Shown: in pieces, positions 1 to 9,372 of the stretch
Layout of the letters: each line of letters starts with the position of its first letter
Position numbering within the stretch: position 1 is the stretch's first letter
Assembly: GCF_028682635.1 (NCBI RefSeq)
Contig: NZ_JANHLK010000010.1
Span: forward strand, 161,607 to 225,606
Length of the DNA stretch: 64,000 nucleotides
Origin: Pseudomonas putida
GTDB lineage: Bacteria; Pseudomonadota; Gammaproteobacteria; Pseudomonadales; Pseudomonadaceae
Direction: 5' to 3'
Notes under the pieces: generated by a model
What the model saw: the letters and a program-made list of their open reading frames with translations, nothing else
Told to the model about the DNA's origin: nothing
Databases searched by the model: none
Position numbers and translations under genes: made by a program

Positions 1-861
1 TCTACGCAGGGTTCCGACGGTTCCTACCTGTCGGGCTTCCTGACAGCCATGGCCGTGGGTGGATGGGCGTTCCTCGGTTTTGATGCCTGCTCGCAAGTGT
101 CCGAGGAAACCGCAGACGCCCGCACATCGACCCCACGGGCCATCTTGCGCTCGATGATTCTGGTCGGGCTGACCGTGATGCTGACTGCGTTCGCCGTCAC
201 CCTGTCCTACACCGACACGGCGGCGATGGTGTCCGGGCAGGTCGTCGACCCGGTCACGCCTGCTGTCGTCGATGCCTTTGGCGCCTGGTCGGAACGGCCA
301 TTCGTGGGCATCGTGCTGGTCGCGTTCATCGCCTGTGTCGTCTCTGTCCAGACCTACATCGGTCGTGCCGTATTCGGCATGGCACGGGACTCGATCCTGC
401 CCGCATCAAAGCTGTTGCGCCGCGTGGACAAGCGCAAAGTGCCTTTTGCCGCCATGCTGTTCAGCACGCTGTTTGCCAGCTTCGGCCTGGCCCTGGGCTT
501 GAACGCAACGGCCGTCGGCACCCTGATCGCGTTTGGCAGCGGCGGTTTCTTCGTGGTGTTCCTGATCGTGGTGACCTGCGCCCTGCTCGCTCGCCTGAGC
601 GGTAAATGGAAAGCCGAGCCTGGCGTGTTCAGCCTCGGCCGCTGGGGTGTGCCGATCAACCTTGCCGCGTTCTTCTGGCTGGTGTTCGAAAGCATTAACG
701 TGGCCTGGCCACGGGAATCCCTCGCCCCACCCGGTGCGCCCTGGTTTCAGGTCTGGGCGGTGATCCTGGTGTTCTCGATCCTGGCGGTACTGGGCCTGAT
801 CTACATGGTCTACGCCAAACCCTATCAACGCACCGTCAGCCCCCACCTGCACGTTCAATAA
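1..861 (+). CDS. APC-family amino acid permease, C-terminal part
   Basis: The frame is open from the first base of the window, so the 5' end of the gene lies outside. About 286 residues remain. They carry repeated hydrophobic segments separated by short polar loops, and an early stretch (GWAFLGFDACSQVSEET) typical of the amino acid/polyamine/organocation superfamily, which works as an inner-membrane secondary carrier. The alcohol and aldehyde dehydrogenases follow 58 bp downstream on the same strand, so it may import an amine or amino alcohol that they oxidise. That substrate link is inference. The ATG at 49 is internal, not a start. Confidence 0.85.
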   Translation, partial: STQGSDGSYLSGFLTAMAVGGWAFLGFDACSQVSEETADARTSTPRAILRSMILVGLTVMLTAFAVTLSYTDTAAMVSGQVVDPVTPAVVDAFGAWSERPFVGIVLVAFIACVVSVQTYIGRAVFGMARDSILPASKLLRRVDKRKVPFAAMLFSTLFASFGLALGLNATAVGTLIAFGSGGFFVVFLIVVTCALLARLSGKWKAEPGVFSLGRWGVPINLAAFFWLVFESINVAWPRESLAPPGAPWFQVWAVILVFSILAVLGLIYMVYAKPYQRTVSPHLHVQ

Positions 862-919
862 CGCCCTTGTCTTGCCGTGCAAGGCGCCTCTCCTGCGCCT
901 TGCCGATCTGGAGTTTCAG

Positions 920-2110
920 ATGTCCCTTCACTATTGGAATTACCCCACGGATATTTTCTGCGGACCGAGTGCGCTCGATGCGTTGGCGGAGCGCTGCACC
1001 TTGCTGGGCATGCGCAATCCCTTGCTGGTCACCGACCCTGGCATGTTGTCCCTGGAACCCTTGGTGCTGCTCAAGGCTCACCTGACCCAGGCCGATATAC
1101 CGTTCAGCGTGTTCAGCGAAGTCGCCAGCAACCCGAGCATGGCGGACGTGGCCCAAGGCGTTGCTGCGTTCAAGGCCGGCAAGCATGACTCACTGATCGC
1201 CCTGGGCGGCGGTAGCGCGATGGATGCCGCCAAGGGCATCAGCCTGGCGGCCGTCGACGGGCAAGGACTGCAACGCTTCGAATGGTCCCAGGTCATCGCC
1301 CACTACCCCACCCTGGCGGACTTTCCCCGCCTGGGGTTGCCACCTTTGATTGCCTTGCCGACCACTGCTGGCACGGGTTCGGAACTCGGCCGCGAAGCCG
1401 TGTTGACCCAGAGCGAAGAGAACGTCAAACGGGTGATCAGCCACCCTGAACTGCTCCCGGCCACGGTGATTCTCGACCCGGTTTTGACCCGAGGCCTGCC
1501 GCCCACCCTGACGGCGGCCACGGGCATGGACGCTTTGACCCATCACATTGAAGCCTTTTGCTCGCCCCTGTATCACCCGATGTCTTCGGGCGTTGCGGTG
1601 GAGGGCATTCGCCTGATCCAGCAGCACTTGATCAATGCCCATGCCGATGGCCAGGACATGGTCGCGCGCGAAGGCATGCTCGTGGCTTCCGCCATGGCTG
1701 CCGTGGCCTTTCAGAAAGGCCTGGGCGGTGTGCACGCCCTCGCCCATCCGCTGGGCGCCCGCTATCACAAGCACCACGGCTTGTTGAACGCGATCCTCCT
1801 GCCCTATGTGCTGATGGCCAACCGGGAAACGATTGCCCCGGACATCGCGCGGCTGGCGCGCTACCTGGAGTTGCCGCAAGCGGATTTCGACGGCTTTCTC
1901 GATTGGGTGCTGGACCTGCGCAAACGCCTCGGCATTCCTCATTCATTGGCTGAAATCGGTCTTGATGCCGACGCCGCGTCCTGGGTGGGAGAACAGGCGC
2001 TGGCCGACATTTCCTCATCGGACACCAATGCCTGCGTCCTCAGTGCTGACGACTACAGCCAGATTTTCCGCAACGCTGTACAGGGCGTGCTTCAGGGAGT
2101 ACGACCATGA
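920..2110 (+). CDS. Iron-containing alcohol dehydrogenase
   Basis: A 396-residue protein of the group III (iron) alcohol dehydrogenase family, which oxidises a primary alcohol with NAD(P)+. The nucleotide-binding signature GGGSAMDAAKG lies at about residues 96-106. A TAGTGSE segment follows. The metal-ligand histidines are visible in HALAHPLGARYHKHHG near residues 271-286. The start at 920 is chosen because GGAG lies 6 bases upstream and the family begins here; the frame is open back to 872. The stop overlaps the next gene as ATGA, so the two are translationally coupled. Substrate unknown. Confidence 0.92.
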   Translation: MSLHYWNYPTDIFCGPSALDALAERCTLLGMRNPLLVTDPGMLSLEPLVLLKAHLTQADIPFSVFSEVASNPSMADVAQGVAAFKAGKHDSLIALGGGSAMDAAKGISLAAVDGQGLQRFEWSQVIAHYPTLADFPRLGLPPLIALPTTAGTGSELGREAVLTQSEENVKRVISHPELLPATVILDPVLTRGLPPTLTAATGMDALTHHIEAFCSPLYHPMSSGVAVEGIRLIQQHLINAHADGQDMVAREGMLVASAMAAVAFQKGLGGVHALAHPLGARYHKHHGLLNAILLPYVLMANRETIAPDIARLARYLELPQADFDGFLDWVLDLRKRLGIPHSLAEIGLDADAASWVGEQALADISSSDTNACVLSADDYSQIFRNAVQGVLQGVRP

Positions 2111-3540
2111 CCGCCGCCCATTACATCGACGGCCGTTGGGTAGCCGGTGAAGGTGTCGACTGCATCACCGTCTTCGACCCGGCACTGGGCCAACCCTTTG
2201 CCGAGCTGACTGCAGCGAGTGCCGCGCAAGTCGATCAAGCCATTGCCGCCGCGCGCCAGGCACTCCCCGGCTGGCGCAACCTCAGTGGCTCGCAGCGCGC
2301 AGCTTATTTGAATGGTTTTGCCGAACAGATCGAAACGCGCCGCGAAGCACTGATCGCGCTGCAGATGCAGAACAACGGTAAACCCCGCCATGAAGCCGTG
2401 GTGGACATCGACGATGCCGTCGCGACGTTTCGCTATTACGCAGTCCTGGCTGAAGCACTCGATGCCCGGCAGGACCGTGATGTGCCGCTGGCCGTACCGG
2501 GTTTCAATGCCTACACGCGCCTTGAGCCGGTGGGTGTGGTGGGCTTGATCGTGCCGTGGAACTTCCCGTTGGTCACCAGTGCCTGGAAGCTCGCACCGGC
2601 ACTGGCCGCCGGTTGCACGGTGGTGCTCAAGCCGTCGGAGGTCACTCCGTTGATCGAGCAGGCCTACGGCCACATCGCCGATGCACTGGGCCTGCCCGCG
2701 GGCGTGCTGAACATCGTCGGCGGTAAAGCCGAAGTCGGCGCAGCGCTGAGCAACCATGCAGGTATCGACAAGCTGTCATTCACCGGCAGCAACGCCGTCG
2801 GCAGCCAGGTCATGCGCAGCTCGGCCGCGCATTGCCGCCCTCTGACGCTTGAGCTGGGTGGCAAGTCCGCGATTGTCGTTTTCGACGATTGCGACCTCGA
2901 TCAGGCCGTTGAATGGATCGTCGCCGGTATCTGCTGGAATGCCGGGCAAATGTGCTCGGCGACCTCGCGACTGCTCGTGCAGGACAGCATCGCCGATGCA
3001 TTGATGCAGCGCCTGAAGAGCGCATTCGAAACACTGCGGGTCGGCAATCCGCTGAATGGCGAAGTCGACATGGGCCCGCTCACCAGTCAGGCGCAATGGT
3101 CCAAAGTGTCGGAATACTTTGCCATCGCTCGCAGCGAAGGCTTGCATTGCGTGACCGGCGGCGACGAGCAGCGTGACCCGGGCTGGTTCGTCAACCCGAC
3201 CCTCTATGCGGACGTGCCGGTCACCAGCCGCTTGTGGACCGAAGAGATTTTCGGCCCGGTGTTGTGTACCCGTCGCTTCTCCACGGAGCAAGAAGCGCTG
3301 GCATTGGCCAACGACAGCCGCTTTGGCCTGGTGGCTACCGTCATCAGCGCCGATCTGGTTCGCGCCGAACGGGTCGCCCAGGCGCTGGAAGTCGGCCACG
3401 TCTGGATCAACTCGATCCAGGCGGTGTTCGTCGAGACGTCCTGGGGCGGCACCAAGGGCAGCGGCATCGGTCGTGAGCTGGGGCCGTGGGGCCTGGCCGC
3501 CTATCAGTCGGTCAAACACATCACCCGCTGCCTTGGCTGA
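2107..3540 (+). CDS. NAD(P)+-dependent aldehyde dehydrogenase
   Basis: A 477-residue member of the aldehyde dehydrogenase superfamily, of usual length. It has the PWNFP segment, FTGS, the general-base region ELGGKS (Glu near 249) and the catalytic cysteine in NAGQMCSA (Cys near 283). Resemblance to betaine- and aminoaldehyde-type enzymes is suggestive only. It overlaps the alcohol dehydrogenase by 4 bases, so the pair would convert an alcohol through its aldehyde to the acid. It ends 5 bp from the convergent LysR gene. Confidence 0.93.
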   Translation: MTAAHYIDGRWVAGEGVDCITVFDPALGQPFAELTAASAAQVDQAIAAARQALPGWRNLSGSQRAAYLNGFAEQIETRREALIALQMQNNGKPRHEAVVDIDDAVATFRYYAVLAEALDARQDRDVPLAVPGFNAYTRLEPVGVVGLIVPWNFPLVTSAWKLAPALAAGCTVVLKPSEVTPLIEQAYGHIADALGLPAGVLNIVGGKAEVGAALSNHAGIDKLSFTGSNAVGSQVMRSSAAHCRPLTLELGGKSAIVVFDDCDLDQAVEWIVAGICWNAGQMCSATSRLLVQDSIADALMQRLKSAFETLRVGNPLNGEVDMGPLTSQAQWSKVSEYFAIARSEGLHCVTGGDEQRDPGWFVNPTLYADVPVTSRLWTEEIFGPVLCTRRFSTEQEALALANDSRFGLVATVISADLVRAERVAQALEVGHVWINSIQAVFVETSWGGTKGSGIGRELGPWGLAAYQSVKHITRCLG

Positions 3541-3545
3541 CAGGC

Positions 3546-4421
3546 TTAGAGGTTGTGCTCGGCCAGCAAGTCATCGATGAAGGCACGCACGGCTTCGCTT
3601 TGCGGGTGACCGACGTGGGTGATCATGCTGTGTTGTACCTCGTAGCGTAGCGTCGCCGGCTGCAACGCGCGCATTTGTCCGCTCGCCAGCCAGGGCCGGG
3701 CGTAATGGGCCGGGAGATACCCCAGGTGTGTCCCGGCCAGTACGCCATGGGCCACCGCTTCCATATGATGGGCGGTGGCTGAAGCGCGCTCGGGCGTCAC
3801 CGGCAGGACCTGGTCGGCCGGCAGGAAACCATGCCTGATCCAGTCACTGGCCTGCAGCTGTTCGACAGTGGGCGCATCGACCGAGAACAGCGGGTGCCTG
3901 TCCCCGCAGAAAATGCCGATTTCTTCCTTGTACAACGGCTGGTAGGCCAGCGTCGGCAACGGCCGGCTGAAATAGGAAATCGCCAGGTCCAGTTGCCCAT
4001 CGATGACCGCCAACTCAAGCTCCGTGGGCGAATTGACGAAGATGTGCACGTGCATGTCGTGGTCGCGCTGATAAAAACGGCCGATGGCCGCATCGATCCG
4101 GGCGGTGGGCAAGGTCGCGATGTTATCGGCCAGGCCGAGATACAGATCACCCACCAGGCGCCCGGCCAGGTCCTGTGCCTCGTCGCGAAATGCATCCACC
4201 GCGCCGAACAACGCTGCCGAAGCCTTGAGTATCCGCTGGCCTTTTTCGGTCAAGCGAAACCCGCCCTTGCCGCGCTCGCAGATGCGATAACCGAGGCGTT
4301 TTTCCAGGCTTGAAATGTGCGTGCTGATGTTGGATTGGCTCATGTTCAACTCGGCCTGCGCAGCCGTAAACCCACCGCACTTCACGACGATGGAGAAAAT
4401 GCGCAACAGGCGCAGATCCAT
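3546..4421 (-). CDS. LysR-family transcriptional regulator
   Basis: A 291-residue LysR regulator with the N-terminal winged helix-turn-helix (residues about 1-60, FTAAQAELNMSQSNISTHI) and a periplasmic-binding-like effector domain after it. The frame is open 54 bases further upstream, but the family normally starts at MDLRLLRIF, so that ATG at 4421 is chosen; neither start has a strong ribosome binding site. It is convergent with the alcohol/aldehyde dehydrogenase pair and downstream of the nitroreductase on the same strand. Regulation of either is a guess. Confidence 0.87.
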   Translation of the reverse strand: MDLRLLRIFSIVVKCGGFTAAQAELNMSQSNISTHISSLEKRLGYRICERGKGGFRLTEKGQRILKASAALFGAVDAFRDEAQDLAGRLVGDLYLGLADNIATLPTARIDAAIGRFYQRDHDMHVHIFVNSPTELELAVIDGQLDLAISYFSRPLPTLAYQPLYKEEIGIFCGDRHPLFSVDAPTVEQLQASDWIRHGFLPADQVLPVTPERASATAHHMEAVAHGVLAGTHLGYLPAHYARPWLASGQMRALQPATLRYEVQHSMITHVGHPQSEAVRAFIDDLLAEHNL

Positions 4422-4573
4422 GTCCGTCACATTTCTGAGCACCGATGATCTCGCTTTCAGTTGAATGGGGCGCATTGTCGGGCGCTAATGGAAGAGGTCC
4501 ATTCAACGATCGGGGCCTGTTGCGCGTCAATCTAAGTTTGTGCAAAAGCTCGAAAACGCGCCTCGAATCGATC

Positions 4574-5254
4574 TCAGCTGTCATGCCACAGCAGCGTCTC
4601 CTGCGCGGGTGCTCGCGTCGTGTAGAAGCCATTGGCAGGTGAATCGTGGTCGGCATAACCAAAGGAAACACCACAGACCACGAGCCGGTCCTCGTCGATG
4701 CCGAAATGTCGACGCACAAACCCGGCGTGGCTGGCCAGCGCGGCCTGCGCAATGATCCCCAGGCCCAGTGCCTCGGCTGCCAACAGCAGGTTGGCTACGT
4801 AGCCGCCGCAATCGACTGCACCATAAGTACCCAGTGTGCGATCACTGGTAATGATCGCGACATGCGGCGCGTCGAACAGTGAAAAATTGCGCAGGGTCTG
4901 TTGCTGGCTGGCGACCCGGTCGCCCGGCGCGATGCCGATGCTTTCGTACAGTTGTCGTGCGCATTCACGGCGACGCTGCTGATAGACGCCCTGGTATTCA
5001 CCGGGGAAAGGCAAGTCCGGCGCCGCAGAGCCCGTCTGCAGCTCGTTGATATACGCGGCGCGGAAGCGCTCGGTGGCATCGCCCCGGGTCACGATGACCT
5101 GCCATGGCTGCGTGTTGCACCATGACGCAGTGCGTTGCGCCAAGGCGAACAGGCGAGTGATCAGTGCGGGATCGACGGGTTGTGGAAGAAAGGCGCGGCA
5201 GCTGCGGCGGCGGTGCAGCAAACCCTCAAGCGCATCGAACTCGGTCGGGTTCAT
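4574..5254 (-). CDS. Nitroreductase-family flavoprotein
   Basis: A 226-residue protein of the nitroreductase (FMN) family. The RRRSCRAF start motif, TASWCNTQPW and the late GLGIIAQAAL segment are the usual FMN-binding and dimer elements. Such enzymes reduce nitro compounds, quinones or enones with NAD(P)H in the cytoplasm. Upstream, GGAG and AGGA lie just before the ATG. A 152-bp gap separates it from the LysR gene downstream, which may be co-transcribed. The natural substrate cannot be told from sequence. Confidence 0.9.
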   Translation of the reverse strand: MNPTEFDALEGLLHRRRSCRAFLPQPVDPALITRLFALAQRTASWCNTQPWQVIVTRGDATERFRAAYINELQTGSAAPDLPFPGEYQGVYQQRRRECARQLYESIGIAPGDRVASQQQTLRNFSLFDAPHVAIITSDRTLGTYGAVDCGGYVANLLLAAEALGLGIIAQAALASHAGFVRRHFGIDEDRLVVCGVSFGYADHDSPANGFYTTRAPAQETLLWHDS

Positions 5255-5438
5255 GATCCTGTCTCCATTGATGAAAGCCGATACCAGGCTAGTCTGCTAC
5301 CAGATCCAAGCTTATCCAGAGAAGGTCGTGCATGTCCCACCCTTGAATGGGTGGGGGGAACGTCCGGGTTGCCCCACCCTTGCATCCAAGGCTGCTATCA
5401 AACCATTTGCGTTCCAGGAGGGTCTGTTTGTCGGCACT

Positions 5439-6287
5439 TCAATCCGCTTGCACGGTCACTTGTCGCTGCTCGCCCAACCCCGTGATGCCCAGCCGAACCG
5501 TCTGCCCGGCACGCAGGAACACCGGCTGTGGCTTGATGCCCAAGCCGACGCCCGGTGGCGTGCCGGTGGAAATCACATCGCCCGGTTGCAGGCTCATGCA
5601 GCGGCTCAGGTAGGCAATCAATTGCGGCACATTGAAGATCAGCGTGCGCGTGTTGCCTTGTTGGTAGCGGTGTCCGTCGACCTCCAGCCACAGGTCCAGC
5701 GCATGGGGGTCGGCAACTTCATCGCGGGTGACCAGCCACGGGCCGAGCGGGCCGAACGTATCGAAGCCTTTGCCCTTGTCCCAGGTGCCGCCACGCTCCA
5801 GTTGCCATTCACGCTCCGAGACATCGTTGATCACGCAGTAGCCGGCGACATGCTCCATGGCGTTGGCTTCATCGATATAGCGCCCGCCTTTGCCGATGAC
5901 CACGCCGAGCTCCACTTCCCAATCCGTCTTGAGCGAGCCCCGCGGGATCTCGAGGTTGTCGTTCGGACCGCAGATGGCGCTGGTCCATTTGTTGAAGATG
6001 ATCGGCTCCTTGGGCACTTCCATGTTCGACTCGGCCGCATGGTCGGCGTAGTTCAGGCCGATGCAGATAAATTTCCCGACCTGCCCTACGCAAGCGCCAA
6101 TCCGCGGCTGCCCAGAAACGATCGGCAGGCTGGCCGGATCGATCGCGGCTAGCGTCGCCAGGCTTTCAGGACTCAGGGCCGTCCCGGCGATATCCGCCAC
6201 GTGGCCCGAGAGATCGCGTACCTGATTGTCGGCATCCAGCAGGCCGGGCTTCTCCGAACCTTTTTCGCCATAACGCAACAGTTTCAT
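5439..6287 (-). CDS. Fumarylacetoacetate hydrolase family protein
   Basis: A 282-residue protein of the FAH superfamily (C-C bond hydrolases, dehydratases and decarboxylases acting on 2-oxo acids with Mg2+). The metal-binding acidic cluster is visible in WEVELGVVIGK and INDVSERE, and GDVISTGTPPGVG near the C-terminus is the family's closing motif. The length fits the short bacterial FAH group often annotated as ureidoglycolate lyase or 2,4-diketo-3-deoxy-sugar-acid hydrolase; I cannot choose. AGGAG lies 8 bases before the ATG. A transporter remnant separates it from the upstream LysR gene. Confidence 0.9.
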   Translation of the reverse strand: MKLLRYGEKGSEKPGLLDADNQVRDLSGHVADIAGTALSPESLATLAAIDPASLPIVSGQPRIGACVGQVGKFICIGLNYADHAAESNMEVPKEPIIFNKWTSAICGPNDNLEIPRGSLKTDWEVELGVVIGKGGRYIDEANAMEHVAGYCVINDVSEREWQLERGGTWDKGKGFDTFGPLGPWLVTRDEVADPHALDLWLEVDGHRYQQGNTRTLIFNVPQLIAYLSRCMSLQPGDVISTGTPPGVGLGIKPQPVFLRAGQTVRLGITGLGEQRQVTVQAD

Positions 6288-6303
6288 TTGCTTCTCCTGC
6301 TTA

Positions 6304-6504
6304 AACTGAAAAGTGTAACCCCTGCCCTTTCATGCCGTCTCCAGCTTCGCGGATGTGGTCGCGGTTTTTGCAGTTGGAGTGGCGGGCGTTGAGCAGGATG
6401 GCCACGACGGCCACCGCATAGGGAATGGCGGTCAGGAAGCCCATGTGCAAGCTGTTGGTGATACCGGTGCTCTTGATGATCGAGGGCATCCAGAACGTTG
6501 CCGT
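6304..6504 (-). pseudogene. Remnant of an MFS (ACS-type) transporter
   Basis: Between the FAH gene and the LysR gene a frame reads ATFWMPSIIKSTGI followed by LLTAIPYAVAVVAILL. This is a typical transmembrane-7/8 stretch of anion:cation symporter-family MFS carriers (phthalate, tartrate and sugar-acid permeases). The resemblance stops after about 45 residues (NARHSN) and the frame then ends. A whole carrier is about 430 residues, so about nine tenths of the gene is missing. It abuts the LysR stop codon directly, which suggests a deletion that fused the LysR end to the transporter interior. Confidence 0.7.
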
Positions 6505-6506
6505 TT

Positions 6507-7457
6507 TCAAAACGTCGAATCCCGGGCCAGCCGGGCGTTGTCCTTCAATATTTCGGCAAACTCCAGGGCCGCCCCCACCAGCTGCTCGCCCTTGCGCGTG
6601 AGGATGCCGTAATCCTGCGGCACCAGGTGCAACGGCGTATCCAGGATCTTGAGCTGGCCGCTCTCGAGGAGCGGATTGACCATGGCGTTGGGCAGCATTC
6701 CGATCATGGACCCGCGTTGCAGCACCTGCAGGAAGGTCTGCATGGAGATGGTGTCGACGGTGTTTCGCGGCATGCCCACGCCAGCTTCGGCGAACGCCAG
6801 TTCCATGCGGCCACGAATGGGTGTACCCACCGGGTAGAGAATCCACGGCAAGTCCACCAATTGCTGCAATGAGAGGGGGCCGGCAGCGGCCAGCGGGTGT
6901 CGGTCGTTGACCACGATGCAGAACGGTTCGGGCGCCAGTGGCTGGAAGTCGTAATGCTGCTGCTGGCTTTGATCGGTGAAACGGGCGATGGCCAGGTCGA
7001 GTTTTTTCTCTTCTAGCATTTTCATCAGGTGGTTACTGGTTTGCTCCACCACCTCGATCGATAGCAACGGCCAGCGTTCCTTGATCTGCAAGATGGCTTC
7101 GGGCAACGCCACGGCGGTGGCGGCGAAAATACCGCCGATCCTGAGGTAGCCATGACCGCCTTCGCGCAGGCTGCTGATTTGTTCGACGAACGAGCGCGCG
7201 TCATTCAGGGCAATCTGCGCATAGCGCAGCACATGCTCTCCCAGTGCCGTAGGTGGCATGCTACGCGGCAGGCGTTCGAATAAAGCAAAGCCCAGCAGGC
7301 TTTCGATTTCCTTGAGCATCTTGCTGATGGCCGGCTGACTCAGATTCATCTGTTGCGCCGCCAGGTGCATGTTGCGGGTGCGCCCCAAGGTGTCGATCAG
7401 CTGCAAATGCCTGAATTTGAGCCATCCGCAAAAGTGGGTGAATGAAAGTTCCGACAT
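6507..7457 (-). CDS. LysR-family transcriptional regulator
   Basis: A 316-residue LysR regulator of the type with an extra N-terminal leader (FTHFCGWLKFRHLQLIDTLG), as in GbpR/CbbR-like sugar-acid regulators. The helix-turn-helix is near residues 27-50 (LAAQQMNLSQPAISKMLKEIE) and an effector-binding domain follows. The ATG at 7457 has GAGGTG upstream; a GTG two codons earlier is possible. It is divergent from the second FAH-family gene across a gap of about 110 bp and probably controls it and the FAH gene at 5439. Confidence 0.9.
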   Translation of the reverse strand: MSELSFTHFCGWLKFRHLQLIDTLGRTRNMHLAAQQMNLSQPAISKMLKEIESLLGFALFERLPRSMPPTALGEHVLRYAQIALNDARSFVEQISSLREGGHGYLRIGGIFAATAVALPEAILQIKERWPLLSIEVVEQTSNHLMKMLEEKKLDLAIARFTDQSQQQHYDFQPLAPEPFCIVVNDRHPLAAAGPLSLQQLVDLPWILYPVGTPIRGRMELAFAEAGVGMPRNTVDTISMQTFLQVLQRGSMIGMLPNAMVNPLLESGQLKILDTPLHLVPQDYGILTRKGEQLVGAALEFAEILKDNARLARDSTF

Positions 7458-7569
7458 GGGCACACCTCGCCAGGCGATAACTGTACGTTATCAATTATTG
7501 AAATTATCTCATTGGAGTTTATCGGCTGTGCGCCCTAGCGTGAAGTCTTTACGAACCAGGAAGATTGCC

Positions 7570-8751
7570 ATGTCGCTAATGCTTACCCCCGAAAACACCC
7601 TGCCAGCCGATGGTGTAGCCGGAACCCTGATTGGCCGTGCCTGGGTACCAGGACGAATCGCCGGACCTTCGCCAATCGTCCTGCGCGCCGACGGCGTATT
7701 CGACCTGTCGGAGCATTTCGCGACTTTGAGTGACTTGCTGGAATCCGATGCTCCCCTTTCGGCAGTTCGCGACGCGCCCGGCATTTTCATCGCCAGCGTC
7801 GAAGCCCTGCTGGCCAACACGGGGCCCGACGCCGATCCATCCAGACCGTACTTGCTACCGCCCCTGGATTTGCAAGTGATCAAGGCTGCCGGCGTAACCT
7901 TCGCCGCCAGCATGATCGAGCGTGTGATCGAGGAGCAGGCCGGTGGTGATGCCGCCAAGGCTGAAGCCGTGCGGGCCACCGTGCACGGGGTGATCGGCGA
8001 CAACCTGCGCTCGATCGTTCCAGGCTCCGAGCAGGCCATGCGCTTGAAAGCCTTTCTTATCGAACAGGACATGTGGTCGCAGTATCTGGAAGTAGGTATC
8101 GGTCCGGACGCGGAGATCTTCACCAAGGCACCGGTGCTGGCCTCTGTCGGCAGCGGCAGCCGGATTGGCATTCACCCGGGTTCGCAGTGGAACAACCCGG
8201 AACCGGAAGTGGTGCTCGCGGTAAACAGTCGCGGGCAGATCCACGGGGCGACCCTGGGCAACGACGTCAACCTGCGGGACTTCGAAGGCCGTAGCGCGCT
8301 GTTGCTGAGCAAGGCCAAGGACAACAATGCATCCTGCTCGATCGGGCCTTTCATCCGCCTGTTCGACGATCACTTCAGCCTGGACGATGTCCGCGCCTGC
8401 GTGGTCGACCTTGAGGTACAAGGTGAGGACGGTTACCGGATGCACGGATCGAGCTCCATGAGTCAGATCAGCCGGGACCCGCAAGACCTGGCCGGCCAGA
8501 CCCTCAACGCCAATCACCAGTATCCCGATGGTTTCCTGCTGTTCCTCGGTACGCTGTTCGCCCCTACCGCAGATCGCGATCATGCCGGCAGCGGTTTCAC
8601 CCACAAACTCGGTGACCGGGTCAGTATCAGCAGCCCCTTGCTTGGCAGCCTGCACAACCAGGTGACCCACAGTTCCGAGGCAGCGCCATGGACCTTTGGC
8701 GTGGGTGCCTTGCTGCGTAACCTGGCCGCCCGAGGACTGCTTGCACGCTGA
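7570..8751 (+). CDS. Fumarylacetoacetate hydrolase family protein (long form)
   Basis: A 393-residue member of the longer FAH group that includes 2-keto-3-deoxy-arabinonate dehydratase-like enzymes. The C-terminal half holds the catalytic domain, with acidic ligands around EPEVVLAV and the GNDVNLRDFEG segment. The start at 7570 follows AGGAAG; the open frame reaches much further upstream without coding character. Divergent from the LysR gene, and together with the short FAH gene and the transporter remnant it suggests a sugar-acid pathway, which is inference. Confidence 0.88.
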   Translation: MSLMLTPENTLPADGVAGTLIGRAWVPGRIAGPSPIVLRADGVFDLSEHFATLSDLLESDAPLSAVRDAPGIFIASVEALLANTGPDADPSRPYLLPPLDLQVIKAAGVTFAASMIERVIEEQAGGDAAKAEAVRATVHGVIGDNLRSIVPGSEQAMRLKAFLIEQDMWSQYLEVGIGPDAEIFTKAPVLASVGSGSRIGIHPGSQWNNPEPEVVLAVNSRGQIHGATLGNDVNLRDFEGRSALLLSKAKDNNASCSIGPFIRLFDDHFSLDDVRACVVDLEVQGEDGYRMHGSSSMSQISRDPQDLAGQTLNANHQYPDGFLLFLGTLFAPTADRDHAGSGFTHKLGDRVSISSPLLGSLHNQVTHSSEAAPWTFGVGALLRNLAARGLLAR

Positions 8752-8871
8752 AGCCCTGCAAGACCCGGATCGATGACCCGGCACTGGACATCCCTGCCTC
8801 GTAAACTCCTTGGCAAGAGCTGTACCGGCAATTGGTAGGCCAGCTGTCCACGTTAGAAGGCAGAACCGTCT

Positions 8872-9372
8872 TCAGGGCAACGGCCTATTAAGTCGTCCAT
8901 CAAGGGCGAAAGGCTCCTGCAACACCAACTCGTACAACCCAAGAGCCAGTTGCGGGTTCATCAACAAGTTCCAGCTATGTCGCGAGACACTGGAAGGGAC
9001 CAGCACAAAGGGATGCTGGCTCAACAGATCAGCACCGAACCGTTGCTGGCTGCGGCTTGGGGTACCCGGTGCCAGCCAATTGGCGTTGGCAATGCTTTCA
9101 GGCTGCACCACATAAATCTTCGACGGGTCCAACACGAGGGCCTGCGTCAGGCAATGTGGCTTGCAATCCAGTGCTTCGAAATTCTTATGCACCGCCACCT
9201 CAAGGATGGCCGTAGATGCATCGAGGGCTGCATAAACTGTGGTCATCCCTTTAGGGTTCCAGCGCCCGCCCACCTTTTCAGCGCCCACGCCCGCATTCCA
9301 GGTGGAGGCATACTCAGCAGGATCAAGTCGCCAAAAATGAATCTCACTGCTTAAAGGGTCTTTAGCCATCAA
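8872..9372 (-). CDS. RES-domain toxin
   Basis: A 166-residue RES-domain protein, the toxin of RES/Xre type II modules; known members degrade NAD+ or ADP-ribosylate a target. The signature arginine, tyrosine and glutamate lie in FWRLDPAEY, GGRWNPKGMTTVYAA and STAILEVAVH. Its ATG overlaps the stop of the antitoxin gene, which comes first, as is normal for this family. No truncation or frameshift is seen, so it should be functional. It converges on the FAH gene to its left. Confidence 0.9.
   Translation of the reverse strand: MMAKDPLSSEIHFWRLDPAEYASTWNAGVGAEKVGGRWNPKGMTTVYAALDASTAILEVAVHKNFEALDCKPHCLTQALVLDPSKIYVVQPESIANANWLAPGTPSRSQQRFGADLLSQHPFVLVPSSVSRHSWNLLMNPQLALGLYELVLQEPFALDGRLNRPLP

Noticed and set aside
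5334..5386. CCCACCC/GGGTGGG hairpin between the nitroreductase and FAH genes
   Set aside because: A stem can be drawn but no T-run follows on either strand and no function is evident.
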